From Nocardia rhamnosiphila NBRC 108938 (GTDB lineage Bacteria; Actinomycetota; Actinomycetes; Mycobacteriales; Mycobacteriaceae): a DNA stretch of 64,000 nt. Position 1 is the first letter of the stretch, and each line of letters begins with the position of its first letter. The stretch spans positions 124,001-188,000 of the forward strand of contig NZ_JOAJ01000007.1 of assembly GCF_000720425.1 (NCBI RefSeq). The letters are read 5' to 3'. The translations under genes and the position numbers were made by a program. Below the pieces are notes generated by a model, which made no database searches, had not been told where the DNA came from, and saw only the letters and a program-made list of their open reading frames with translations. Positions 1-12,000 of this stretch are shown piece after piece.

Positions 1-3000
1 GATACCTCGGCGTCGAGTTGCAGCCGCCCGTCGCTGCGGGGCCACTCCGAGCCACCTGGATCGCGCTGCCGACTCCGCTCGATACTCGATTCATCTGATA
101 CGGATTCCGCAGCATCGGGCCCGGAAGACGTACTCTCCGATACCGGGGGCCCGTAGGTCGTCAGCCCGTCGGGGGAAGTCGGTGCGTACTCCGCACCATC
201 GTCGCGGTGATGGCGGGCCAGGATCTGATCCGGAAGATTCCGGGGGACATACGTGGAGTCGGGAAGGGAGTGCCGCGGCCGGCGCGGACGGTCCAGGGCC
301 TCGTTCTCATCGACCGGCCGACTGGGCGCCGCTGTCCGGCGCGGCTGCTCATCGCGTTCGGGGACGCGGGCCGCACCGTCGCCGGCGACAGGTCCGCGGG
401 GGCGCGGTCCGGTCTCCGGACGCCGAGTCCCACCTCCGTCGGTGTCGGGGCCGGCATCCGGGTCGTCGGGGCCGGCGGTAGGAGGCTGCTCTGCCGTGCC
501 GGTGGACTCAGGAGCCGAGATTTCGGTTTCCGGCGACGTCGTCGCGCTGGGAGCCCCGGTGGTCGGATTCAGCGGGATCAAACCGTGGGCTTTCAAGAAC
601 GCACTCACACTGGGACTCGAGCCGACCAGGTTTTCCAGCACCTGGCGCAGGTCCACTTCTTCGTGGACATAGATGTTCTCGCGCAGCCAGTCGCCGAGCT
701 CCGTGGTGAGCCGGCCGCCGTTGTCGGCGATCTTCTGCTGGACCTGTTCGGCGACATTGCGGGTGAGCGCCTCGGGCCCGGACATCCGTCCCGGGCCGAG
801 TTCGAAAGCAGGCGAGTCGTCCGGCAGCGCCGCATCGGCCCACCGCTGCCTCAGATGACTGTCGACGCCGTCCGGAATCGGAGGGAGCGACGCCCCGAGG
901 ACGATCGCCATGGCCCGGACCCCGGACCGCTGGATCCGACGCACTTCCAACGCAGTCAAGCCGAGCTCGGCAGCGAGCTCCTTGATCGATCGAGCCCCGA
1001 CACCGTACAGCCTGGCCAGCACGGCCCGCGGGATCGCGTCCAGCAGACTCACTGCGGCATGGAATTCCCGGTCGGTCACCGCCGACAATGCCGCCCGTTC
1101 CCGCTCGTCGAAAACGTCATCGACGAGCGAAATCCGGAACCGAGCCTCCCGATGCGGCTCGACGCCCGCCGCTGCTGCCGGGTCCTCCCCGCCGACGAAC
1201 TGGGTAGCCGCGAGACTGCGGTCCACCGGCCGCTGGGGGTCGGAGGGCGAAAACCGATCCGGCCGGGAGCCTATTGCGCCATCCCGGCGGTCTACCCGAA
1301 CCTTGCGGCTGCGGAATATTCTGTTCGCCGCCGTCACGGCCGGGCCGGTGATTGATATGGCCGGGCGGGCGGGACGCTGGTTCTCATCCGCCACGACGGC
1401 ACCACGCGCGGTCTTGACCAAGTACTGCTGATGCTCCAGGTCGCGGTAGACCCTTGCGACTGTTTCGCGCGATATGCCGAGGTATTCGCCCAGTTTCCCT
1501 TGCGGCGTGAGTTTCTGACCCGCCGTCAACTCGCCGGCGTGGATCGCGCGACTGATCAGGAACCCGAGCGCGACATGCCAGTTGTGAGCGGCCGCCAAAT
1601 CGTAGATCACACCACGATCCGGGCTCCCGGTGAGCTTCTCGACGAACTCGGCGGCAGTAGGTGCCGCAATCGCGGGGATCTCCAGGTCGGCCGGTCGCAG
1701 ATGCTCATCCGCCACGACGGCACCACGCGCGGTCTTGACCAAGTACTGCTGATGCTCCAGGTCCTGGTAGACCCTTGCGACCGTGTCTTTCGATACGCCG
1801 AGGTACTCGCCCAGTTCCGGGGCAGGCGTGAGCTTCTGGCCCGTTGTCAGCTCGCCGGCGTGGATCGCGCGACTGATCAAGAACCCGAGCGCGACATGCC
1901 AGTTGTGAGCGGCCGCCAAATCGTCGATCACACCACGATCCGGGCTCCCGGTGAGCTTGCGGACAAACTCTGTGGGCGCCAGACCGGCCGCCGCCGGCTG
2001 GAACCGGTCGTGCTGCCACTGCCCCTCGCGTGCCACGGTGGGGTGGCGACCGGCGATCAGATAGCCGGCCCCGACCAGTTTCCGGTACGCGCGCGCCACG
2101 GCATATCTGGGCAGACCGAGATAACCGGCGAGTTCCTGTGGTGCCGGCAACCGCTCACCTTCGACGAACTCACCGGCAAGAAGCGCCGTGTGCAGAACTG
2201 TGGCGAGTGTGATACCGGCTACAGGACGCCGACCATCCGGCGCTACCGCGCCCACGCCCGAACCCGGTACAGACGATCTGGTGAGCCTGGTGACCAACTG
2301 TCCAGGGGTGAGTCTGGGCCTGGTCGGCGGAACACTATCTCGCGGCCGCTGTTCCAAACTTGCGATAGCGGTGCGTCGATCTGCTTCGATCACCAAATAT
2401 CCGGCGTCACCGAGCGCCCGGAGCGCCTGTTCGACAATGGCTTTCGATGTGCCGAGATAGTCGGCGAGCTCCCAGGCCGACGGCAGCCGTTGGCCTTCCT
2501 CGAACTCACCGGCATGAAGCGCGTCGTGCAGCGCGGTGGTGAGGGCGGTGAGCCAATCACTCCGGCCGGCCTGGTGCACGAGAAGGTCCGGCGCCGAGAT
2601 TCCGGAGAGCTTCATAACAAACTCTTGGGGAATGAGCCCGCGTCCGGTCGGCGCCACCCAATCCTGGGGCCACTCCTCTTCGCTCGCCACAGCAATGCTG
2701 CGGTCGACTCCGCGAATCAGATAACCGGCATCCACCAGTTCCGCAAGCGCCCATGCAACGACGTCCGTCGAAAGGCGCAGGTACCCGCCGAGTTCGCGAG
2801 CCAGTGGAAGCCGTTCGCCACTTTCGAGATTTCGGGCGAGCAGAGCCTCGTGCAGCGCGGTGACAAGCGCGATACCGGGGTCGACACGCCGACCGTCCGA
2901 CGCCTCCTGCCTCAAGAGCGCATCCGGCTCGAGGGCCCCGGTGAGTCTGATGACGAGACCCTCGGGAGAGAGCGCGCGTCCGGCCGAAGGAACCCAACCC

Positions 3001-6000
3001 TGCGGCCACTGCGTCTCCCTCGCCACCACAACACGCCGGTCGACTCCGGCGATCAGATAACCGGCATCGATCAACTCACGAAGCGCCGGCGCGACCACAT
3101 TTGTCGACACGTGGAGAAATCCGGCAAGTTGCCGGGCGGTGGGCAACCTCTCCCCCTCCTCGAACTTATCGGCGAGCAGCGCCCGGTGGAGCGCAGCGAC
3201 AAGCGCAAGATGCAGATCATCATCCGCCTGACCCATAAGGGAGTGCGGCGCAGACGACCCGGTAAGTTTGGTGATGAAGTCTGCGGGAGAAAGCCCGAGA
3301 CGGTTCGGCGGAGCCCAATCGGGCGGCCACTGTTCGCCGCTCACAACAGCAGCACCCTGACCCGAAACCGGAATCAGATAGCCGGCCTCGACCAGTCTCC
3401 GGTATGCCCCCGCAACGGAACTTCTCGAAATTCCGAGATAATCGGCAAGTTTGCGGGTGGAGGGCAGCCATCGGCCTTCTTCCAGCTTACCGGCGAGCAG
3501 CGCCCGGTGGAGCGCAGCGCCGAGCACGATACCTGGGGCAGTACTCCGTCGGCCAACCGAAATCAACGAACTCATAGAAGAATTCGCCTTCTCTGTTCCG
3601 GTGAGTAGTCCGACGAGTTCTTCAGGAGTGAGGCGGACGTCGCCGCGCGAGGCCGCCCTGTCGATTTCCGCTCGCGGTATCTGCGCGAGAGTAGTCGCGG
3701 CGTGGTGTATGTGCAGAGCCGACATCGGATTATCGGGATCGACGAGGCTGCGGTACTGGTAGGGGTGCTCGGTTGCCAGATCGCGGATACGTTCTTGCAG
3801 TTCGGCTCGCGGCAGTCGTTGCAGTGCGCGCCCGTAGGGCCCGATTCGGAGGTGTTGGGGCAGCGCGCCGAGAAGTCGTTGACGGAGTTGTTCGGTCTGG
3901 ATATGGTCTTGGATTGTTTGTCCGGTGATGTTGGCGAGCCGTTGACCGATCTGGGTGGGCTCAGCGCCCGCCCTGGCCTGGGTGGCCGTGGCGAGCGCCT
4001 CGTCGGTAATAGCTCGCACCATCCGGTGCTGTTCGGCCGGATCGAGCGCGAGGACTCCTCGCTCGACCAGTCTTGCGACCGCCTTCTGTGCCCGTCGGAA
4101 GATTTCGGCACGGAGGGGGTCTGATCTGTCGACTGTGGTCCGCGGGCGAGTCGCCTCGGCCCTGACGCCGTCTTCGCGCTCGATGCCCTGTGTGCTCGGC
4201 AGGCGAGGGTTGTCGGTGTCGGCTTGGCGGCGCGTTCCTCCCGGCTCAGCTGGCTGCACCGGTCGCTTCGGACCCGCTCCGCCGCCGTCGGCATGGACTA
4301 TACCGAGTCCGCGGAAAAGCTCCCGCTGCTCGTGTCGGGCGCTCTTCCATTCGGCGAACGGGCGGTCGGTATCGACCACGGCCGGTTCGACACTGCCTCC
4401 GTGCAGGAGGGGTCCGCGTGAATCTCGGCCCTCCGATGTGCGCTTTGCAGCCCCGCTCCACGGTGTGGGTCCGGCCGGTGCGGAAGGGCCTTGGCCGGGT
4501 CGAGATCCGATCAGGCTGTCGCCTCGCCCGCCGCGATCCGAGGCCGGATCGGACGCAGGCGGTCGACGAGAATTCCAGCCGCCGTTCACAGGCCCGCGGG
4601 ACGGTGTCTCCGGTTCCTCACGGGTGGACGCGGGGTCGATCCGGCCATTCCGGAGCGCCCGGGCGACCTTTCTGGCAAGCGACTCCTTCGAGCGGGCCCG
4701 CATACCTCCCGCGAACATCCACGCCACGGCCTTGCCCGTATCCGCGGCACGATAGGTATAAGCGAGTTCGAACCGGTTCCACCGGCTCGCGTCATGGTTC
4801 TCCCGCATCTGGACTTGGATCGCCACGCCGCCGACCACGATCTCGTGCGACACGGTGGCGTCCGGTAGGTCCGGGCGTGTATCCCGCCACCATGCGCGCG
4901 GATGATGCTCCTCGGTGAGCATCCGGATCACGGCCGCACGCGCGCTGATGTCATCGACGTCCTCGGTGATGTCGATCCGCGCTTCCAACTCCTCAATGGT
5001 GGTCGAGGAACTGAACCCGCCGAGCGACTCCATCCAGGTGTCGAAACCGATCGGGCCGGCCGGCCGGCCCGCGAGCAGGGCCTCGGCGTACGCCATCATC
5101 AGCCGAGCTCCGATCTCGGCGTTGCTCGGGCGGTACTCCTTGCTCTCGATCTGGGAGTCGACTTCTCCGTCCGCACGCGGGCTGACCGTCATATAGGCCA
5201 CGTGGTAGGGCGACGAGCGCGCCAACGCGCCGGCGAACTCCGCATGCTCGGCAACCAGCTCACGCCGAGCCCGCTCGTGCCGGCCGTGCGTGGCAACGAT
5301 GAGCAGCGTGGGCTTCCTACCGGGCTCGGCCGCCGGCACCAGCTTGGCATGGTCGGTGAGCCAGGTGCCCCCTTCGGACTTGCGATACCGATCCTCGTGG
5401 TGGCGGCGGGTCGCTTCGTTGTCGAGTACCCGCTGTGCCTCGTCGAGTTCGGTGACCACCGCGTCGAGGCGGATGATTGCTTCGGCTCGCTTCCGGATGG
5501 CCGCCGCGCGCTGTCGTTCAGCCGGTCCCAGCCGTTCGACCAGTGGCCGTATGGGATCGTCGGCGTAGAGCCGGGCCGGGTCGGCGAGGATGGTCGGCGC
5601 CAAGTCCACCAACTGCGTCGGATCCACGTCCCACGCCGCGGCCAGGGCGCGCCACTCCTCGTCCACTGCCCGGCGCGCCTCCTGCAGCGTCGCCGAACCC
5701 GGCGGCACGCGGGCGTGGTCACTTGCTTCGGCGACCTGCTCGAACAGCAGCCGGATCCGTTCCCGTACCAGCCCGAAGTCCACGACGGCCGGGTCCTTGT
5801 CGCCCCGCGCCGCCCGCGGCGGCTCTACCGGATCCGGTTCGTGTCGGAGCACCCGTAGTTGCCGCAGAATCTGCGCCAACCGCGCCAGTTCGACCTGATG
5901 GCGCCGGAGCTCGAGCCGTTCTTGTTCCTCCTTCTCGGGCAACGTCACCTGGTCCAGACGTGTGAGGTCGGTCCCTGCTCGGACAGCCAGCCGGTCGAGT

Positions 6001-9000
6001 TGTCCGTCGATGTATTCCTGTCGACGCGTGAACGCCTCGAACACCTCTGGGGAGGAGGGTGCACTCCCCGGCTCGGTCCGCGCTCTCCCGGGTGTCAGAT
6101 CGTGTCGTTTCATCAGCTCGTCGCGCTCACGTTCCAGCCTGCCGATCCGGTCGGTGATATCGGACGCCTCGGCCTCCTCCTCGGCGGCGACCGGCCGGTC
6201 GGCGACTTCCACCCAGCCCTGCTCGGTCCACTGCACGCTCTGTCGCGCGATTTCGAGGTCGGCGGGTACCACCACTGCCTTGCCCGCGTCTCGATCGAGC
6301 TCGGCGAGTACGGCCCGGCCCCAGCCGCTCCAGCCGATACGTGCCAAGGCCGGACCGAGTGCCCGCAGCTGTTCGCTCAGGGCGTCGATCTGCGACCAGG
6401 ACATACCGTCGGTGTCGAAAGACATTCGACGGCGCCCGTCGACCTCGACGGTGCGCAACTGCTCCCACAGCCGTCCCAGCGGCTCCTGTAGCACGGTGAT
6501 GTCGAGATTCCCGAACGGCGACCGGTCGGCCCGGCGGTAGCCGGTGCCATACTGCACGGGCTCACTCCGGTCGGGGCCGTAACGCAACACGTCGGCCGCT
6601 CGACGGACCCGCTCCGCTGTCTCCGGATCCCCCGCTCTCGATGCCGTGGCGTACTGGGCGGCCAGCTCCGTCAGCTGGCCGCGTGTGTCCGCGGCCATCG
6701 GATGTACGGCGGTTTCGGCCCCGGTGAAGACGAAACCCGCCATCTCCGTCATATCGCCGGGTATATCGAGCTGCATCTCCTTCAGCACAACGCCGTCGCG
6801 GCCGACGGCCACGACTCGATCGCCGATATTGGCCAGCGCGCCGATCTCACCTGCGGCGCCGGACAGCACGACGGCCGCGCCATCACCCAATGCCTGCACC
6901 ACCCGGCATATCTGCTCGATGCCGCCGGTGAAGGTGCGCGGCTCGGAACCGAGCGCGGCGGCGACCGCGAAATCCGGGGCGCCGTGGTCGCCGCTGACCA
7001 CGCCGAGCGGACGGATATCCGGATTGTGGGTCAGCGCCATGGCCAGCGTTACTACCGCCGGACCGTGGAGCCGGGCTCGGTCGGCCGGGCGGGGCTCGGA
7101 CTGCGGCCGTCCCGCGAGCCCGGCGGTGATCTGTTCGTCCAGCTCCCGCACCTGCCCGGCCAGCCGGTCGAGTTCGGCGGCGATCCGCACCAACTCCGGC
7201 AACCGCTCGGCGAGCGGGGCCGGCGCCGGGAGATAGAAACTACTCGGCTTCTCCGCAGGCAGGGACGGTGTCTGCGCCATCCGGTCCAGTTGCTGCCGGG
7301 TCAGCGTATCCGGGTCCAAACCGAGCTTTGTCGCCAATCTCCGGTATTCGGCGGTGGTGACATATTGCTTCAGCATCACCGCCGACCGACGGGCGGCGAG
7401 CTCGGACAATCCGTCCTGCTGCTGCGCGGCGGTCGTTGTGTGCAGCCGGGTGACTTCCGCGCCGCGCTGTCGCGCCGTGTCCGGGTCGAACAGGGGAATG
7501 CGGTCCCAGGCCCCGCCGACAGGGTGCACCGGTCGTTTGTCCGGCCCGAAGAAGATACCCTCCACCCTCGCACGGAAATTGTCCTTCGGAGTGAATTCCC
7601 GCAGCACTCCAGTACTGCGTTCGATCTCCATGATCGTGCCATCGATGTTCGACAGCACATACTGCTGCGCGTCCCCGCGGGACGTATCCGACACCAGCGC
7701 CACCGCGCCCGAACCCAGTCGACGCAGCTCCCAGGCCAGGTACGTCTGCCCCGGGTAACGCAGAATTCGGGCGCGCACGCTGTCGGCCAGATCGTCGGGT
7801 GCGGCGCCGAAATCGGCGTGGTCGGGGCGGCGAACCCAGTCCGCGCCGACCAGGTCGGCGAACGTTTGCAGCGCCCCGACCAGGCTCGCGTGCCGTCCGA
7901 GATCGGCCTGCCGCGGGTCGATCCCCACTGCCTCCACCAGCCGCGCCAGATCGCGGTCCACCTCGCTCAACCGATCGCGCGCTTCCCGGTACTGCCGTGC
8001 GGCTTCCCGCTGCTGCGCGCGTTCACCGGGGTCGGCCTGCCGGTAGGACCGCCAGGACAAATCATTTTCCGCGATGTCGTGATCGCGCCATCCGCTCAGG
8101 TCCACGGTCTGGATGTCCCAGTACCCATACCGCAGCAGCGCCGCGGTGTGCTCCCGGCGCGCATCGGCCAACCGCGCGTAGAGCTGATCGGTCGCGTCGA
8201 GATTTCGCAACCTGTCGGGCGTGCCCGCCGACTGCTCGGTGGTGGCCGGCTCGGCGCGCTCTTCACGCAACTGCCGCCGGGCGATATCGGCGGCGAACTG
8301 CGCCCCGGCCAACGGCACCGTCCGCTCCGGCTGGTGTGGGGCACCCTCGTCGAATCCGAGCGCGGGAAGGATAGGACCGATCCGATCGAGTGGCAACGCG
8401 GCGGATAACGAGAAGTCGGACCGGCGACCGTTCGATCCAGAATCCGGCTCCTCGGACCGTGGCCTCGAACCGATGCTGTCGGAGCGCGGAAGCCCTGCGG
8501 ACTGGTCGGGCAATGATGCGGTGCGTGCGTCGCCAGGCGTGCCGGTCTTCGCTCGGCTCCAGGGCGACTGTGCCGCCGGATCAGGTGTTTGTCCCCGATT
8601 CGTCGTCCGCGGCCGGTCCGCTGCCGGCCGGGAAGTGTTGCCGCCCTGCCGCGGTGCCGGTGCCGAGGTCTTCCCGGCTCGCGTTGGCGCGGCGGCGTTC
8701 TTGCTCTTGTGGGCACGCTCCTCGGCATGCAGTGCAGCCAGGCGGCCTCGGTCGGAATCCCCGGCCTTGCGCCGCGCATCGGCCAGTACTCGCCGTACCT
8801 CCCGCGCGGACATGCCGGAATCAGAGGCGATCTCGGTATGGGTTCGCCCCTGCCGCACCTGTCGCAGGACCGCTGCCTCCGTCGGGGACAAGCGCTGTGC
8901 GAGCGACGCATCGCCGCCGCGTCCGGCGGTCGCGTCGGATATCGATGCGGCGAGCCCGTCGAGAGCTTCACTGTCGAACGTATCGAGCGCGCCCACGATT

Positions 9001-12000
9001 CGCGGTATGGCCGCGACCAGAGTGGGCGACCCGATCTCGACCAGCGCACGGTTGACATGCTCATCGACCGTACGGGGCGAGAGGCCGAACATCCTCGCGA
9101 TCTCGCCTCTGGCGCGGCCGCGCGACAAATGCGCGAGCACGACGATCTGGCGTGGCGTCAGCCGCTTGCCGAGGTCGGCCAGTGGCGATTGCGGGTGCAC
9201 CAAACCGCGCCGCGTGGCTTCGGCGGCGATCAGATAGCGCTTGTTCGCGATGCCGAGCGCCGCGGCCACCTCCCCGACATACTTCGATGCCTGCTGCCCA
9301 CCCAGTGCCTCGGTGATCCGCGCGTTGTCCCACCCGTCGGTGATCCACCGTAGTACCCGCAGATGGTCTTCGCTCAATTGCGGTACGTCAGCGGCGTTCC
9401 GGCTCGGCTCGTGCTGGGATCTGCCGGCCCACCGCGATTCCGCGGGAACGTGGCCGTATTGGTTACCGGGCCGAGATCCGATGGCGTCGCCGGGTCGGGT
9501 CGATCGCTTCGCGTACCGGTGGCTGGGCCGGTACGGGTCGTGGTCGAGCCAATGCAGATCCGCGTTCATCTCCCGGAGGGCGTCCAGCGGTATGGGTTCG
9601 GGGTGATTCTTCCCCCACGGGTTGATGAGGATGAGGTTGTCGTAGTCGAGTCGGTCGACGGCATAGACGTGCATCGGAATGAGGTTGTAGCGGAGTATGT
9701 GGTGCGACCGGTCCTCCAAGCGTGGCCCGGGGACGGTCGTGATTGTGGTGAGACGGGTGCTGAGGACCTCGCGTATGTCGTGGACCGGCATGGTGCGGAC
9801 GTCGACCCGGTTGGCTGTGGAGTAGTCGTCGCCGAGCAGCCAGCGCATGAAGTCGACCGTCCTCCCGATATCGCCGATGCGATAGCCGCCGAGATGAGTG
9901 AGGGCGGCTTTTTCGATATAGGCGTATAGCGTCGATCTGTCAGGGGCAGTGGCGTGCGCCGGCCGGCCGTTGTCGAGGAACGGAAGTGTCGCGTTCATGA
10001 CATAGATGCCGGCACCGGACTCGACGACGACTTCGTCGCCGGAGCTACGGACCATGGCATCGACCCTTTCGGGGTCGAGTCGCCGGAGTCCGATGAGCGG
10101 GGCCAGCATATAGCAGTTTCCGAGTGGCCCTTGCCTACCGTCGACCTGCCCGCTCGGCATTCGGAGTGGGACGGGCCGGTAGTGGCGGTCTGCCGGCAAC
10201 ATCGGTTCTCCGTCCGGCCCGAAGTCGACGAGGTGACCGCGTCCCTCGAGCGGCGGCAGGTGCCAGACCCGCCGCTTCGCTTCGTTCCGCTCGTTCACCA
10301 TGGTGTGGAATTCGGTCAGTTCGTCGAATGCCGTCCGCACCTCGGCAGCGGTGCGAGGGTATGCCGCAGGCAGCGGAGAGCCGGGTGTGCCGGCAGCAAC
10401 GGCGCGGGCCACCTTGAAAAGAGTTCCGCGGTCGGGTACATCGAGCAAATCGACGGCGTCGTCGAGGTACCGACCTACTGTCCTCCTGGAAACCCCGAGT
10501 ATCCAACCGGTTTCGGTGAAGCGCTTTCCGGTGGCGGCGAGTCTGACGGCCTTTCGTTGGTCGGCAGTCAGTGCGGCACCGGTGGTTTCGGCCGCTCGTT
10601 CCGCGGGGCCTCGGCCGGGTCGAGATCCAATGGGGCTGTCGCCTTGCCCGCCGCGATCCGCCGGGCTGGCCGTGGGGGCCGCCTGCCGGGGTGTACCCGT
10701 GGTCTGCGCATCCGCCGCCGGCCGCTTGGTTCGCGACCACGGAGAGTGGCTGGGCCTCGCGCCGATGGCGGAATCGGTGGGGTCGTCGGGGGACAACGAT
10801 CGGAGTGCCGTGGTGGGCTGGTTCGCGGGCGCAGCGAGGGAGCCGTCGGACAACTCTTCGACCAAGATCCGCCCGGACAGATCGATGCGCAACCGGCGCA
10901 CCACGGCGAGACCTCCCTGCCGACGGATATTCGCCGCCGCCTCGGCCGCATCCGGATAATCTTCGGTCCGGGTGAAGAAAACGACAGAATCGCCGCGGCG
11001 TTGCACGCCGTTCGACGACTGGGCGATCTCGGCGATCGCCAACTTCTCCGCCGAAGCCAGGGCCTGCCGCAGTTCTGCGGCTATCGACGCATCTGCCTCG
11101 TTGATCCGCCGCATGCGCTCGCGGGCCAAATCGCCCACGTTCTGAATCTGTCGTGCCAGTTCGCCGGTCGGGACATGAGCATATTCGGTGAAAATCACCC
11201 CGGACGGAGTGCCGGCCGAGTCGGTGGAGTCGGGGTCGACGCCTAAGGACAGGCCGCGCTGCCGATCGACCAGGTGCGCGAACTCGTCCATCGTGAAAGC
11301 CACACCGTCGGGGACCTTGAATGATTCCGGCCGGGCGCGCGCCGCATGCTGGGCGGCGTCCGGCTGGGAGCGCCAAGCTCGCGCGAGCTTTGCGGCCGGA
11401 CCGTCGACGGCAATCGACGGACGCTGCCGCGACGGTGCCGGAATCGGGCCGTGATCTGCGGCTCGCCGCCGCGCAACCTCGTTGCGGCGGTCGGCGTCAC
11501 GCCAGACCTCGACCGGTGAAAGCCCCCGCAGCAGCGCCTGCAGGGCATACGCCGGATGGGTGAAGTCCGCGGGTGCGGCGGCGCCGAAAGCGAGGCCGGC
11601 CTCGGCGATCGCTTCAGCCGGATAGAGTACGTCGCGGTCACCCAGGCCCGGCATCGGCCAGCCGTCGGGCCCGAGGGCGGTCTGCTTGTGATGGGCCATA
11701 TCGCGCAGGATTGCAGCCTGCCGCCTCGGGTCTCGAGTGATCTGTTCGGACCATGATGCGAACAGTGCCGACAGCGGATACTTTCCGTTCGGATACGCGC
11801 GCTCGAGCCCGGACAGATCGATGTCGAATCCGGGCTTGTCCTTCGGCTGGTTCAGCCAGTGCTGGAACGCTTCGTAGATGTCATCGTCGGGATCTCGCTT
11901 TTTCTTTGCTCTGCTGTAGCCGGGCAGCTGGTCCAGCCAGTCTTCGAAACTGGTATCGGCGGATATTGCCGGGAAATCGCCGAGGTTCGCCGAATCCTCA

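Noticed and set aside
207..1355. Long + strand frames across 1-37 kb (such as the 382-codon frame at 207 and the 725-codon frame at 1,431)
   Set aside because: They are antisense shadows of the giant minus-strand gene: Arg/Pro-rich, without domains or RBS. All recognisable motifs are in the minus frame.
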